Assembly (NCBI RefSeq): GCF_905475465.1
Contig: NC_062238.1
Span: 10,323,368 to 10,387,367, forward strand
Direction: 5' to 3'
From: Pieris napi
Lineage: Eukaryota; Arthropoda; Insecta; Lepidoptera; Pieridae
Length of the DNA: 64,000 nucleotides
This document shows, in pieces, positions 1 through 9,180 of this stretch (positions within the stretch are counted from its first letter, which is position 1; every line of letters starts with the position of its first letter). The position numbers were made by a program, and so were the translations under genes. Below the pieces are notes generated by a model. It saw only the letters and a list, made by a program, of their open reading frames with translations. It was not told where the DNA came from and did not search any database.

Positions 1-2015
1 ACAAACAAACCTCAAAGCTCTTTACACAGTAAATGTGTGCCACCTTAATTAGCAGCTATCGCAATTACAAAAGCTGCTTTATGATTAAAACCGCATTCTT
101 TGCATGTGCGTTTCAGATTATTTGATGTTAATTGCATTTTGAATACACAAAGATAAAAAGAAGGATACATGAAAAATATGACCAATATGTAGGGCAAATA
201 TATTCTTTGTTTCACTGATCATTTGCTTCATAAGCATATACTAGTAGGTGGCAGATTTTATTCTGTAACTGTCCAGGACAAAATATTTGTTTACATTCAT
301 ATGTTTAGCGCTGCTGGTAGATTTCTGCTGAACTAAGATTCTTCATATAAACGAGGTGTACTTTATATAGTAGGTGGTACTTTGTCAGACTTATGGTACA
401 TCTAAATTATTTCGACGTTTATTCTACATAGAAAAAGTTAAATTACAAAAACAATAGCGTGAATTGACATTTAATTGTGCTCCTAGATCGTGAACTTATA
501 GTTAAATAATTTAATACAATTCGTCGACGATAATAATTAAATTATTTAAAAAATCTTTCGAATGCTTTCCAGCAATTATGGACAGCAAGAGACTCTGGAG
601 TCAATAAAATAATGTAATTTTGTGTTCATGGTCGTTAAAGAAGTTTTATTTAAATGAGTACACGCCTAAACGAAAGAGACAATAAAATTAAAACAAATAT
701 AATTTCATAAATTTTTTCATTTATGTAAAAAACGATTGAAATATTCCCACAAAATCTTAGCATACTTTAAACAATGTCATATAAATGTTGTCAGTATTCC
801 GACCATGTAAAGCCTCAAAAGCATTACATGCTCCAAAGACACGTATTTATTGTTTGGGCAATCAACTTGAAAGCTCCATGTAGACGGAAACTTTGGGTAC
901 AACTTTCGCCTGCATTGATGTAGGAACTTGTTTCTATAAATATAAGGTTTAATGCTTTGTACTTAATTAAACGCGGCGAATTCAACGTTTTAGATTATTA
1001 CTTTGACAAGATGTAATTTGAATTTAGAATGGATTTAATTAATTTACAGCAAGTTCATGATTTAAGCCTGTATATAACATTGGGAGTTTATAATATAATC
1101 CTTACACATTATAAAAATTTCCTCCGGCCATTTTTGTCTGTATATATGAGCACAATATACGCAATAACGATAAGTAATATGACTCACGACGAAGGCTTAA
1201 AAATAGAATACAATTATTTTTCTTTTTTCTTTTAGTTTTACTCTTTTTTTTTCTTTTTTTTTAAATGTAATAGGAGGCAAACGGGCAGGAGGCTCACCTG
1301 ATGTTAAGTGATACCGCCGCCCATGGACACTCACAATGCCAGAAGGCTCGCAAGTGCGTTGCCGGCCATTCAAGAATTGGTACGCTCTTTTCTTGAAGGA
1401 CCCAACTTCTTTAACTAGGGTTGCCTAGAAGAGATCGCTTATTAGCGATAAGGCCGCTCGTTGCATCCCTTATAATTTTTATGTATTGTGTTTCTTTTAT
1501 TTGCAACGAAGTGTAAATAAAAAAAAGATCTAGGAGCACAATTAAATGTCAATTCACGCTATTGTTTTTGTAATTTAACTTTTTCTATGTAGAATAAACG
1601 TCGAAATAATTTAGATGTACCATAAGTCTGACAAAGTACCACCTACTATATAAAGTACACCTCGTTTATATGAAGAATCTTAGTTCAGCAGAAATCTACC
1701 AGCAGCGCTAAACATATGAATGTAAACAAATATTTTGTCCTGGACAGTTACAGAATAAAATCTGCCACCTACTAGTATATGCTTATGAAGCAAATGATCA
1801 GTGAAACAAAGAATATATTTGCCCTACATATTGGTCATATTTTTCATGTATCCTTCTTTTTATCTTTGTGTATTCAAAATGCAATTAACATCAAATAATC
1901 TGAAACGCACATGCAAAGAATGCGGTTTTAATCATAAAGCAGCTTTTGTAATTGCGATAGCTGCTAATTAAGGTGGCACACATTTACTGTGTAAAGAGCT
2001 TTGAGGTTTGTTTGT
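1..2015. repeat. Giant inverted repeat with 489-bp arms
   Basis: Bases 1-489 are the reverse complement of 1527-2015 with no difference noticed by eye. Base 1 pairs with base 2015, so the left arm may continue beyond the window. The 1037-bp loop (490-1526) is an AT-rich unique stretch followed by a LINE-tail chimera (1198-1521) that ends a few bases before the right arm. No transposase reading frame is visible in arms or loop. It could be a foldback transposon, a non-autonomous DNA element with very long inverted repeats, or a recent inverted duplication. An assembly artefact is also possible. Confidence 0.85.
1198..1521. mobile_element. Chimeric LINE-tail retroposon, copy 1
   Basis: Two lepidopteran LINE 3'-end families are joined head to tail in opposite senses. 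The first part (about 1271-1390) is family a read on the minus strand, including CAGGTGAGCCTCCTGCCCG on that strand. The second part (about 1413-1521) is family b on the plus strand, with TTAGCGATAAGGCCGC and an A-rich tail. The unit recurs with no difference noticed at 2676-3003, with the same 5' boundary, which argues for duplication of a defined unit. Confidence 0.75.
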
Positions 2016-2675
2016 TAAAAGAACTATTGTTAGAAGACATAACTGGTTTTGATAGTTTATAATATAATAGTGTCTTAACTGCGCATGTTAACAAAAATTG
2101 CCCAACAAATGCTTCATTGTTAAGGCAATTCTCTACTACGCTATCTATACTAGCTAACGGCTCATAACAAAAGGATAGTGATAAATTATTGAACACATTA
2201 AACATGTGGGAAACACTTGAGTAAAATGCTATGTAAATTAAATTCATGCCATTATTTAGAAGGAATATGGTGAATATTTTAATGACAAATCCTAAATATT
2301 ACACGAAATGCAAAAACTATTTCTTAGCAATGCCATACTATTTCCAATTCGGCCTCAAGAGCAATAAAGCCCTTAAAACATTATAAGTTTATTAACTCTA
2401 ATAATAAACTTTAATAGCTTCTAATTTAATTTTTAAAAATCTGTATCTTTGTAATTTTTGTGTTTATTTTTAACTTTTAATGATTACATTATAACAATGC
2501 GATTTAAAATTATAAAATAAATAATTTAAAATGACTAATAAAAGTATGCTTATAAACGTCATGTTTAATGTTATTATTATTAATTACGATTTATACTTGT
2601 GAAAAAGTTTTCCTAAAATATAAGATACCGGCGGCTTCGCACGGCTGAATATTAATTATTTTATATTCTGAATTG

Positions 2676-3003
2676 TAAAAATAGAATACAATTATTTTTC
2701 TTTTTTCTTTTAGTTTTACTCTTTTTTTTTCTTTTTTTTTAAATGTAATAGGAGGCAAACGGGCAGGAGGCTCACCTGATGTTAAGTGATACCGCCGCCC
2801 ATGGACACTCACAATGCCAGAAGGCTCGCAAGTGCGTTGCCGGCCATTCAAGAATTGGTACGCTCTTTTCTTGAAGGACCCAACTTCTTTAACTAGGGTT
2901 GCCTAGAAGAGATCGCTTATTAGCGATAAGGCCGCTCGTTGCATCCCTTATAATTTTTATGTATTGTGTTTCTTTTATTTGCAACGAAGTGTAAATAAAT
3001 AAA
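2676..3003. mobile_element. Chimeric LINE-tail retroposon, copy 2
   Basis: This is a direct repeat of 1198-1521 at a constant offset of 1478 bp, with no mismatch noticed in the main body. It ends in a simple A/T tail. Open frames across it (for example minus strand 2591-2851) are translations of the LINE 3' region, not genes. The region 2016-2675 before it is AT-rich and shows nothing recognisable. Confidence 0.75.
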
Positions 3004-3343
3004 AAAAAATTAAATATAACGACGTCATTTATAGATTGAAATGTAGAATGAAAATATAAATAAATGAAAAACACCGATTTTAAGATGCCCAGGAACGAGT
3101 GCAGAAGTTAAATAATGCCTAGAAAGCGCGACCTAAGTATTCGTTCCGCGACCGAACTCGTACATATTTGAACGGCAATCGTAGGAACGAGTGTGAAATG
3201 ATTTCTTTAATATTGTCTTTAATTTTCAAAGAGTGACAGTATGAATAATTATCATTTAATAATACTAATAACCATACAATCACTATTTTAATTACCGTTG
3301 AATAGCCGTTAGTTTATAGATCTAGCAATATTGACAAATAAAA

Positions 3344-3591
3344 AATAAATTAAAGAAATCAGTGGCGCTACAACCTCTTAAGGTCTTGGCCTCAGATTTC
3401 TGAATCTTTTTCTAGATCATTTTTAAATCTAATTGGCAAATAGGTGATCGATTTCCTCACGATGTTTTCCTTCACCGTTCGAGCAAATGTTAAACACATA
3501 GAAAGAAAGTCCATTGGTGCACAGCCAGGGATCGAACCTACGACCTCAGGTATGAGAGTCGCACGCTGAAGCCACTAGGCCAACACTGCTC
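3344..3591 (-). mobile_element. tRNA-derived lepidopteran SINE, near full length
   Basis: The minus strand reads from a tRNA-like head (GTTGGCCTAGTGGCTTCAGC, pol III box A region; GGTTCGATCCC, box B) through a conserved body to AGAGGTTGTAGCGCCACTGA and an AT-rich tail. A duplicated TATTGACAAATAAA flanks it (about 3329-3342 and 3592-3605), a target-site duplication marking a bona fide insertion. Many copies of this family lie in the window. Confidence 0.85.
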
Positions 3592-3822
3592 TATTGACAA
3601 ATAAAGTAAATTAAATAACCGTTCTGGACTGATTTGACTTTGACGTTGTTAATTTACAACCTCTGTCATATTTGACAATGACAGATGACAGTAACGCCAT
3701 TGTTCCAACATGTATAAAAGTAGCGTAATTTTTTAAATAAATATATAAAATCCATACGTTATGAACATCAGTATATTACGTAAATTACATCATACGTTCG
3801 GCTTGCTCGTTTGCTTTCACAG

Positions 3823-3956
3823 TAGAAATTTCCCCTGAAAATATGTATAAATTCAAGCCTGGACGAAAGTGGAGACATACTTCACGTGGAATGTGTGTGA
3901 GAGCTAACAAATGCGAGGTATTTTCTGGTGTATGTGGAACGATCCTTTGTTTATAT
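3823..3956 (+). CDS. Candidate orphan Cys-rich coding exon
   Basis: A strong acceptor (pyrimidine-rich TTTGCTTTCACAG ending at 3822) and a perfect donor (GTAAGT at 3957) bracket 134 bp that are open in one frame. The translation contains four cysteines within 19 residues (CVRANKCEVFSGVCGTILC). It ends in phase 0, so it cannot join directly to the first recognised CUB exon at 9044, which needs a phase-1 partner. It could be an upstream exon of that gene with a further exon in between, an exon of another gene, or chance. The opposite strand is also open (3785-4048), so coding status is unproven. Confidence 0.3.
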
Positions 3957-4379
3957 GTAAGTGGGCGAGTGCCAACCCTGACCGGGATTGTTGGCGGTAA
4001 CTTGAATATTGTTATTTCTAGGATATGTATGAAACACTTGAAAATCAAATTTCTGGCAAAAAAATAATTCTACATTCAAAATTTTGTTTAAATTCGTCAC
4101 ATTATTTTTATGTAATGCTTTTACAAGCAAACAAGACTAGCCCGAATTGATTTTTTTTATTCCATTTTAGGGATAATTGTTGAACGTTTCACTTTGGATT
4201 TTATAAATTTATATCCGGACAATATATTAAAAACGTACCTACCAGTTGTCATAACAATTTTAAAATAAATTGTTACTGAAAATGGATCGTCAGTCTTACT
4301 TATCGTTATTTATTTATTATTTCGGTAAGAACAATGTCTTAATAAAAATGTATTACTTATGTTTCATAATCAACACTGA

Positions 4380-4602
4380 CGTTCTACAGTACGACGACGA
4401 TGTGTAACAGAGTTTCTCCCTTCTTCCAAATTAATCCGCTATGAGGCAATGCCGCTTTAACCTCGTTCCGACGGCTTCTATGACTTCAGCCAACGATTCT
4501 ACGCCACCCTCGCGCAACCGACGGAAAAAGGGTCGCAGACAATGTTGCTATTGTAAAAAAGATTATAATTTATGGAAACTTCCCACAGATGACTCTGTAT
4601 AA
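4380..4602. other. GC-rich island with a 53-codon ORF
   Basis: This stretch is noticeably GC-richer than its surroundings. A plus-strand ATG at 4441 opens 53 codons to TAA at 4600-4602, with a basic, Cys-containing core (RRKKGRRQCCYCKK). I recognise no family. It may be an old repeat, an untranslated exon or promoter DNA of a neighbouring gene. Confidence 0.2.
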
Positions 4603-5104
4603 ACTTACCTAACATTTCAATTTCAAAATACAATCACACAATACATAATAGCCAAAAACGTTTTTTTAAAGAAAATATTAGTTAATTACAGTTAATTAAT
4701 TCGTGTTTGCTGTATAAAAAACAAATTGAGGGTACTCAATTTTTTCGTAAATGAGGGTATCAAAGTTTCGAAACCACGAAATGACACGACAAAATAATCT
4801 AAGTATTTTTGTAATAAATTGTGAGGGGTTGTGAGGAGACTAAAAGCTAACTTACGTATATTCTAGGCTAATCTTACTTGTTCCTATTGTGTTATTAATT
4901 TATCTTACACACATATTTGTAAGATTATTATTTAGTAGTTTTACTAAACTATTGTTAGGCTACTATTGGCAGGTCAGGGTAGATAGATAGAACCCAATAG
5001 AAATATTTTAATGAAGATATAAAATAAATTTAGACCAACTTCAAATACTTAAATACTATTTAACTAGGCATCTTAATTATGTATGATGAAAAAATTTGTC
5101 AACT

Positions 5105-5215
5105 CCCTTATCTGAGCGGGTTGTCTCTCTCCCTAATATATGGCGAGGGGGCCGATGGCTGGGAATGCGTCATACTCGTGCACGGGTGCTACTTGTGGTG
5201 ACTGGTCGTACTTGA
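5105..5215 (+). mobile_element. Fragment of LINE family c
   Basis: TTGTCTCTCTCCCTAATATA followed by GGCGAGGGGGCCGATGGCTG is the reverse complement of part of the element at 27808-28178. It abuts the large palindrome starting at 5224. Confidence 0.55.
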
Positions 5216-5562
5216 ATTCGTGAATGGCGAATGCTACACGCTCGATATTTATCGTGATATTTATCGTGATATTTATCTTGTATTTTTTTAGTATACTACA
5301 CACTAGATACGAATCGCGTCAGTACGACGGTAAATTTCATTGAGTACACTCGTACATTTCGTGTTACAATATGAGTAACAATATTAAGAAAGCTTGCGTT
5401 GCCATTATTATTATTATTATTATCAGTATATGCTGATATACATCAATATCCAAGACTTTGAATTGTAAAAATTTTCCGCTGCAGCACCAGATCGTTTCAA
5501 ATCTGTTATTTTTTAAATTATTTTCTGTAGTTTGCCTAGTTTGCATTTGAGGTGTCCCATAT

Positions 5563-6188
5563 GGCCGATTTACACGTATTAAGTTGACTAAAAATTTACA
5601 AGTAACTTAACCCGTGTAAACAGTGAATTTAGTAAGAAGTTGCAAGTTAAAATTTAGTTGCAACTAAACAAGGTAGAATAGAATTTTGTCTATTTTTCGG
5701 TTAAGTTGGTGGGCGTGGTTAATCACTTGACACGTTTGGACAGGCAAAATTTAGTTAAATTTAAGTGAAAAGCATAAGCTGGCGGAGTCATTGCAAAGCT
5801 ATGCTTTTGCTTTCGGCGCTGGAAGCTCAAAAACATATCCAAAACTATTTGTCCGATATGCGTATACAACAATTAATGAACAGTAGTAGAACCCCTTCCC
5901 CAATAAATAATAGTAGCCGTTTTACTCCTTCGCCTTCTTCAAATACGTATTACGTTGAGTCCCCAGAACCTTCACAATCATGTATTGGAGCATACAATAC
6001 AGTAAATCCCCAATCAGGAAGAGAAAATCCTATAATATTTTGTTCTGTGGTCGTCCATCTTGAGCGAATAAATGAGTTTAACTAATTATTTAGTATTTTT
6101 ACGTGTAAACGGTTACTTAAAATTAAGTCACTTGAAATTTAGTTAAAATTTAGTTAAGACTTGGCAACTTAATACGTGTAAATCAGCC
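5563..6188 (+). mobile_element. TIR DNA transposon remnant with 106-codon ORF
   Basis: The termini GGCCGATTTACACGTATTAA and, at the other end, TTAATACGTGTAAATCAGCC are inverted repeats, flanked on both sides by TAT (5560-5562 and 6189-6191), a likely 3-bp target duplication. The ORF at 5765-6085 encodes 106 residues beginning MKSISWRSHCKAMLLLSALE, then a Ser/Pro-rich stretch (SSRTPSPINNSSRFTPSPSS). No catalytic DDE domain is present, so this is an internally deleted, non-autonomous copy. A 3-bp duplication would suit a PIF/Harbinger relative, which often has a second accessory ORF, but I cannot confirm this. Confidence 0.6.
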
Positions 6189-6400
6189 TATACTTATAGG
6201 TAATGTTTCTAATACAAGTATGAATTCTCTATATTATTCCGCCTCCATATATGCGCGTCCTCTTCCATCGCTGGCAGAATAAATACTGACGCGATAAATA
6301 TCGAGCAGAGACTAGACGCTCGATATTTATCGACGATAATTGATACGGATCGTGGATTTTTAGATTTCTAGAAATCCAGCGATCCGTATCACGGATCGTG

Positions 6401-6478
6401 ATACGCATGTACTACACATCGTAATTTTGGATCACGATCCAAATATCACGATAAATATCGAGCGTGTAGCATTCGCCT
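6401..6478 (+). repeat. 78-bp direct repeat, copy 1 (palindrome centre)
   Basis: This segment, starting ATACGCATGTACTACACATC and ending in GAGCGTGTAGCATTCGCCT, recurs at 7538-7615, immediately outside the palindrome's right end. It carries one element terminus plus subterminal sequence, including the inverted motif GGATCACGATCC. Confidence 0.8.
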
Positions 6479-6574
6479 CTCTGCTCGATATTTATCGCGT
6501 CAGTATTTATTCTGCCAGCGATGGAAGAGGACGCGCATATATGGAGGCGGAATAATATAGAGAATTCATACTTG

Positions 6575-7200
6575 TATTAGAAACATTACCTATAAGCATA
6601 GGCTGATTTACACGTATATAGTTGCCAAGTCTTAACTAAATTTTAAGTAACCGTTTACACGTAAAAATACTAAATAATTAGTTAAACTCATTTATTCGCT
6701 CAAGATGGACGACCACAGAACAAAATATTATAGGATTTTCTCTTCCTGATTGGGGATTTACTGTATTGTATGCTCCAATACATGATTGTGAAGGTTCTGG
6801 GGACTCAACATAATACGTATTTGAAGAAGGCGAAGGAGTAAAACGGCTACTATTATTCATTGGGGAAGGGGTTCTACTACTGTTCATTAATTTTTGTATA
6901 CGCATATCGGACAAATAGTTTTGGATATGTTTTTGAGCTTCCATCGCCGAAAGCAAAAGCATAGCTTTGCAATGACTCCGCCAGCTTATGCTTTTCACTT
7001 AAATTTAACTAAATTTTGCCTGTCCAAACGTGTCAAGTGATTAACCACGCCCACCAACTTAACCGAAAAATAGACAAAATTCTATTCTACCTTGTTTAGT
7101 TGCAACTAAATTTTAACTTGCAACTTCTTACTAAATTCACTGTTTACACGGGTTAAGTTACTTGTAAATTTTTAGTCAACTTAATACGTGTAAATCGGCC
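6575..7200 (-). mobile_element. Mirror copy of the TIR transposon remnant
   Basis: This is the inverted counterpart of 5563-6188 within the palindrome, with minus-strand ORF 6678-6998. The 106-residue products differ at only three places (L to M near residue 19, Q to K near 36, I to M near 47). The ORF staying open in both arms reflects recency of the duplication or conversion between arms and does not by itself show function. Confidence 0.6.
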
Positions 7201-7537
7201 ATATGGGACACCTCAAATGCAAACTAGGCAAACTACAGAAAATAATTTAAAAAATAACAGATTTGAAACGATCTGGTGCTGCAGCGGAAAATGTTTACAA
7301 TTCAAAGTCTTGGATATTGATGTATATCAGCATATACTGATAATAATAATAATAATAATGGCAACGCAAGCTTTCTTAATATTGTTACTCATATTGTAAC
7401 ACGAAATGTACGAGTGTACTCAATGAAATTTACCGTCGTACTGACGCGATTCGTATCGAGTGTGTAGTATACTAAAAAAATACAAGATAAATATCACGAT
7501 AAATATCACGATAAATATCGAGCGTGTAGCATTCGCC

Positions 7538-7615
7538 ATACGCATGTACTACACATCGTAATTTTGGATCACGATCCAAATATCACGATAAATATCGAGC
7601 GTGTAGCATTCGCCT
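7538..7615 (+). repeat. 78-bp direct repeat, copy 2
   Basis: This is the second copy of 6401-6478, beginning where the 2.3-kb palindrome ends. Together with the inner copy it suggests nested or end-to-end insertion of elements sharing the CGATAAATATCGAGCGTGTA terminus. Confidence 0.8.
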
Positions 7616-7639
7616 ATGCGGTGATGTTAGTTATTTCGA

Positions 7640-7992
7640 CTATGTATTTGCGTGTTGTTCTCACGAGAATGAAAGTGCGTGCTCCTATTTCACCATACCT
7701 CCTGCTGGTAGAGGACAAGTCTTTGTTTTTAATTTATTTTATTATTATTTATTACTTAGATGCCATGTGGAACATAGTGTAATGGTTGCAGCTCCTTACA
7801 AACGTTGTGTAAAACAAAAACTTGGCGATTATATAGAGTGGCGGAGAGTTTATTGCCAGTTCTTCTCTTCCGTTCTACGCCCTTGATTTGAGAACAGGCA
7901 GTTAATGTAAAATTAGAAGGATTTAATGTATTTTTTTTTGACATTCATAAGTGTACATTGTGTTACCTACATGAATAAATGACTTTTGTTTG
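7640..7992 (+). mobile_element. LINE family c 3' end
   Basis: This is the 3' region of a non-LTR element found many times here. Landmarks are TAGAGGACAAGTCTTTG, GTGGCGGAGAGTTTATTGCC, CTTCTCTTCCGTTCTACGCC and the terminal TGTTACCTACATGAATAAAT. The minus-oriented copies at 27808-28178 and 44463-44818 match it over most of its length. No reverse transcriptase remains. Confidence 0.75.
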
Positions 7993-8569
7993 TTTATCTA
8001 AAAATACGATATCTTGGACTTAGATCATCTCATTATAACTTTTCTGTTTTTACAAATCAAACGTTCTAAAAACGTTTCACGCCGTTGTATTATATAAGAA
8101 CCCCGATAGATCGTCATGAGTTTTATTCGATCTACGTCACAGTATTACTCGGGAATTCCATTTTGTATTCACCTTGTGTTAGCGAAGGTGTTTTAACTTG
8201 CATAATTTAGTACTTGAAGAAAGCTTTGAAAGTTTTATGGGCTTTGCGGATTTCTAGTGGTCTTACGTGTGTCTTTGCTGTTAGTATTTTATCCCTTCCT
8301 GTTTGGTATGGTACTCGAATCATTGTGGTTAATAAAGGATCGGCAACGCACTTACGAACATGGGTGTCCAACTGCCAATTTTGGCTCGTTTGTCCCCATG
8401 TTTTTACAATGATAGCAGTAATATTATATATTTTGATGCTTGTACAATACTGTATATTGTAGTTAAATTACTAATGGAGGTACTCACTGTTTTTATGAAT
8501 CGAACGCTTGAAAATTGCCTAGTTAAAAGTAATAATACTCGTACATTTACTAGTTGATATATATATATA

Positions 8570-8980
8570 TCTTAATATATATAAATTACGTGTCACGTTG
8601 TTTGTCCGCTATGGACTCCTAAACTACCGAACCGATATCAATCAAATTTGCACACCGTGTTTAGTTTGATCCAACTTAAAAGATAGGATAGCTTACATTT
8701 CATATTATACCCGCAATATTATTTTATTGCAAAATATTTGTTTATTATTTGATAGTCACAATTCTAACAGATGGCGCTGTGTTGAAAGTACCAACGTTTC
8801 ACATAAGCTACAATTTAATGGCATAACCACCAAAAAAGCATGGTGGATTGGTGTTCTCCTGCCGTTTCTCTCGAAATGTGAATTCTTCTCGCCTGTGATA
8901 TGAAGAATTGCACATCGCCCAGCATGCTACAGTACATACAATTTATTTGCGCTCCTCACTACGTTAATAAAACGCAATAC
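8570..8980 (+). mobile_element. Helitron-like element, 3' end unclear
   Basis: It begins TCTTAATATATATAAATTAC, then GTGTCACGTTGTTTGTCCGC, typical of lepidopteran non-autonomous Helitron 5' ends. No CTAG terminus is found downstream, so the copy is 3' truncated and the end coordinate approximate. Just upstream, 8337-8375 holds a small decayed piece of LINE family a. Confidence 0.5.
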
Positions 8981-9043
8981 GCGTTGAAGATGAAATCTTT
9001 TTTTGTTATTAAATGTTTCCTAATGTCTCGTATTTCTATTCAG

Positions 9044-9180
9044 GATGCAACCGGACATATTATGGAGACATAGGCAGAACCTACGAACTGGAGCTTCACA
9101 GACCGCGGCAGGACCTGGTGCCTTATGTCTGCCTTATCACTGTCACTGCTGCTGGAGGTATACATGGAGATCTTATACAG
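9044..9180 (+). CDS. CUB/LDLa gene, first recognised exon
   Basis: The acceptor TATTTCTATTCAG ends at 9043 and donor GTATGT follows 9180. It codes for the start of the first CUB domain (GCNRTYYGDIGRTYELELHR ... HGDLIQ). It enters in phase 1 (its first two bases complete a codon) and leaves in phase 0. Confidence 0.88.

Larger units (their letters stand above)
5224..7539. repeat. 2.3-kb composite palindrome (foldback element)
   Basis: Paired positions sum to 12763 along the whole arm (5224 with 7539, 5765 with 6998, 5364 with 7399), giving arms of about 1.07 kb around an unpaired centre of about 170 bp (roughly 6305-6475). The outer ends read GGCGAATGCTACACGCTCGA with internal repeats of CGATATTTATCGTGATATTT. 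The centre carries its own ends of the same type (GCTCGATATTTATCG ... CGATAAATATCGAGC), so related termini are nested. Each arm contains a 626-bp TIR element with a short ORF. Arm divergence is small (for example 106-aa ORFs differing at three residues). Confidence 0.88.

Noticed and set aside
3785..4048. 87-codon minus-strand ORF
   Set aside because: It overlaps the plus-strand exon candidate, has no family motif and no splice support; kept only as a caution about coding status.
7564..7782. 72-codon ORF across 7564-7782
   Set aside because: It runs from the palindrome terminus repeat into the LINE family c tail; both halves recur elsewhere as repeats.
8214..8462. ORF with hydrophobic segments as a possible signal-peptide exon
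   Set aside because: It starts at TTG after an in-frame stop with no upstream ATG, contains a decayed LINE piece (8337-8375), and offers no phase-1 donor to join 9044.
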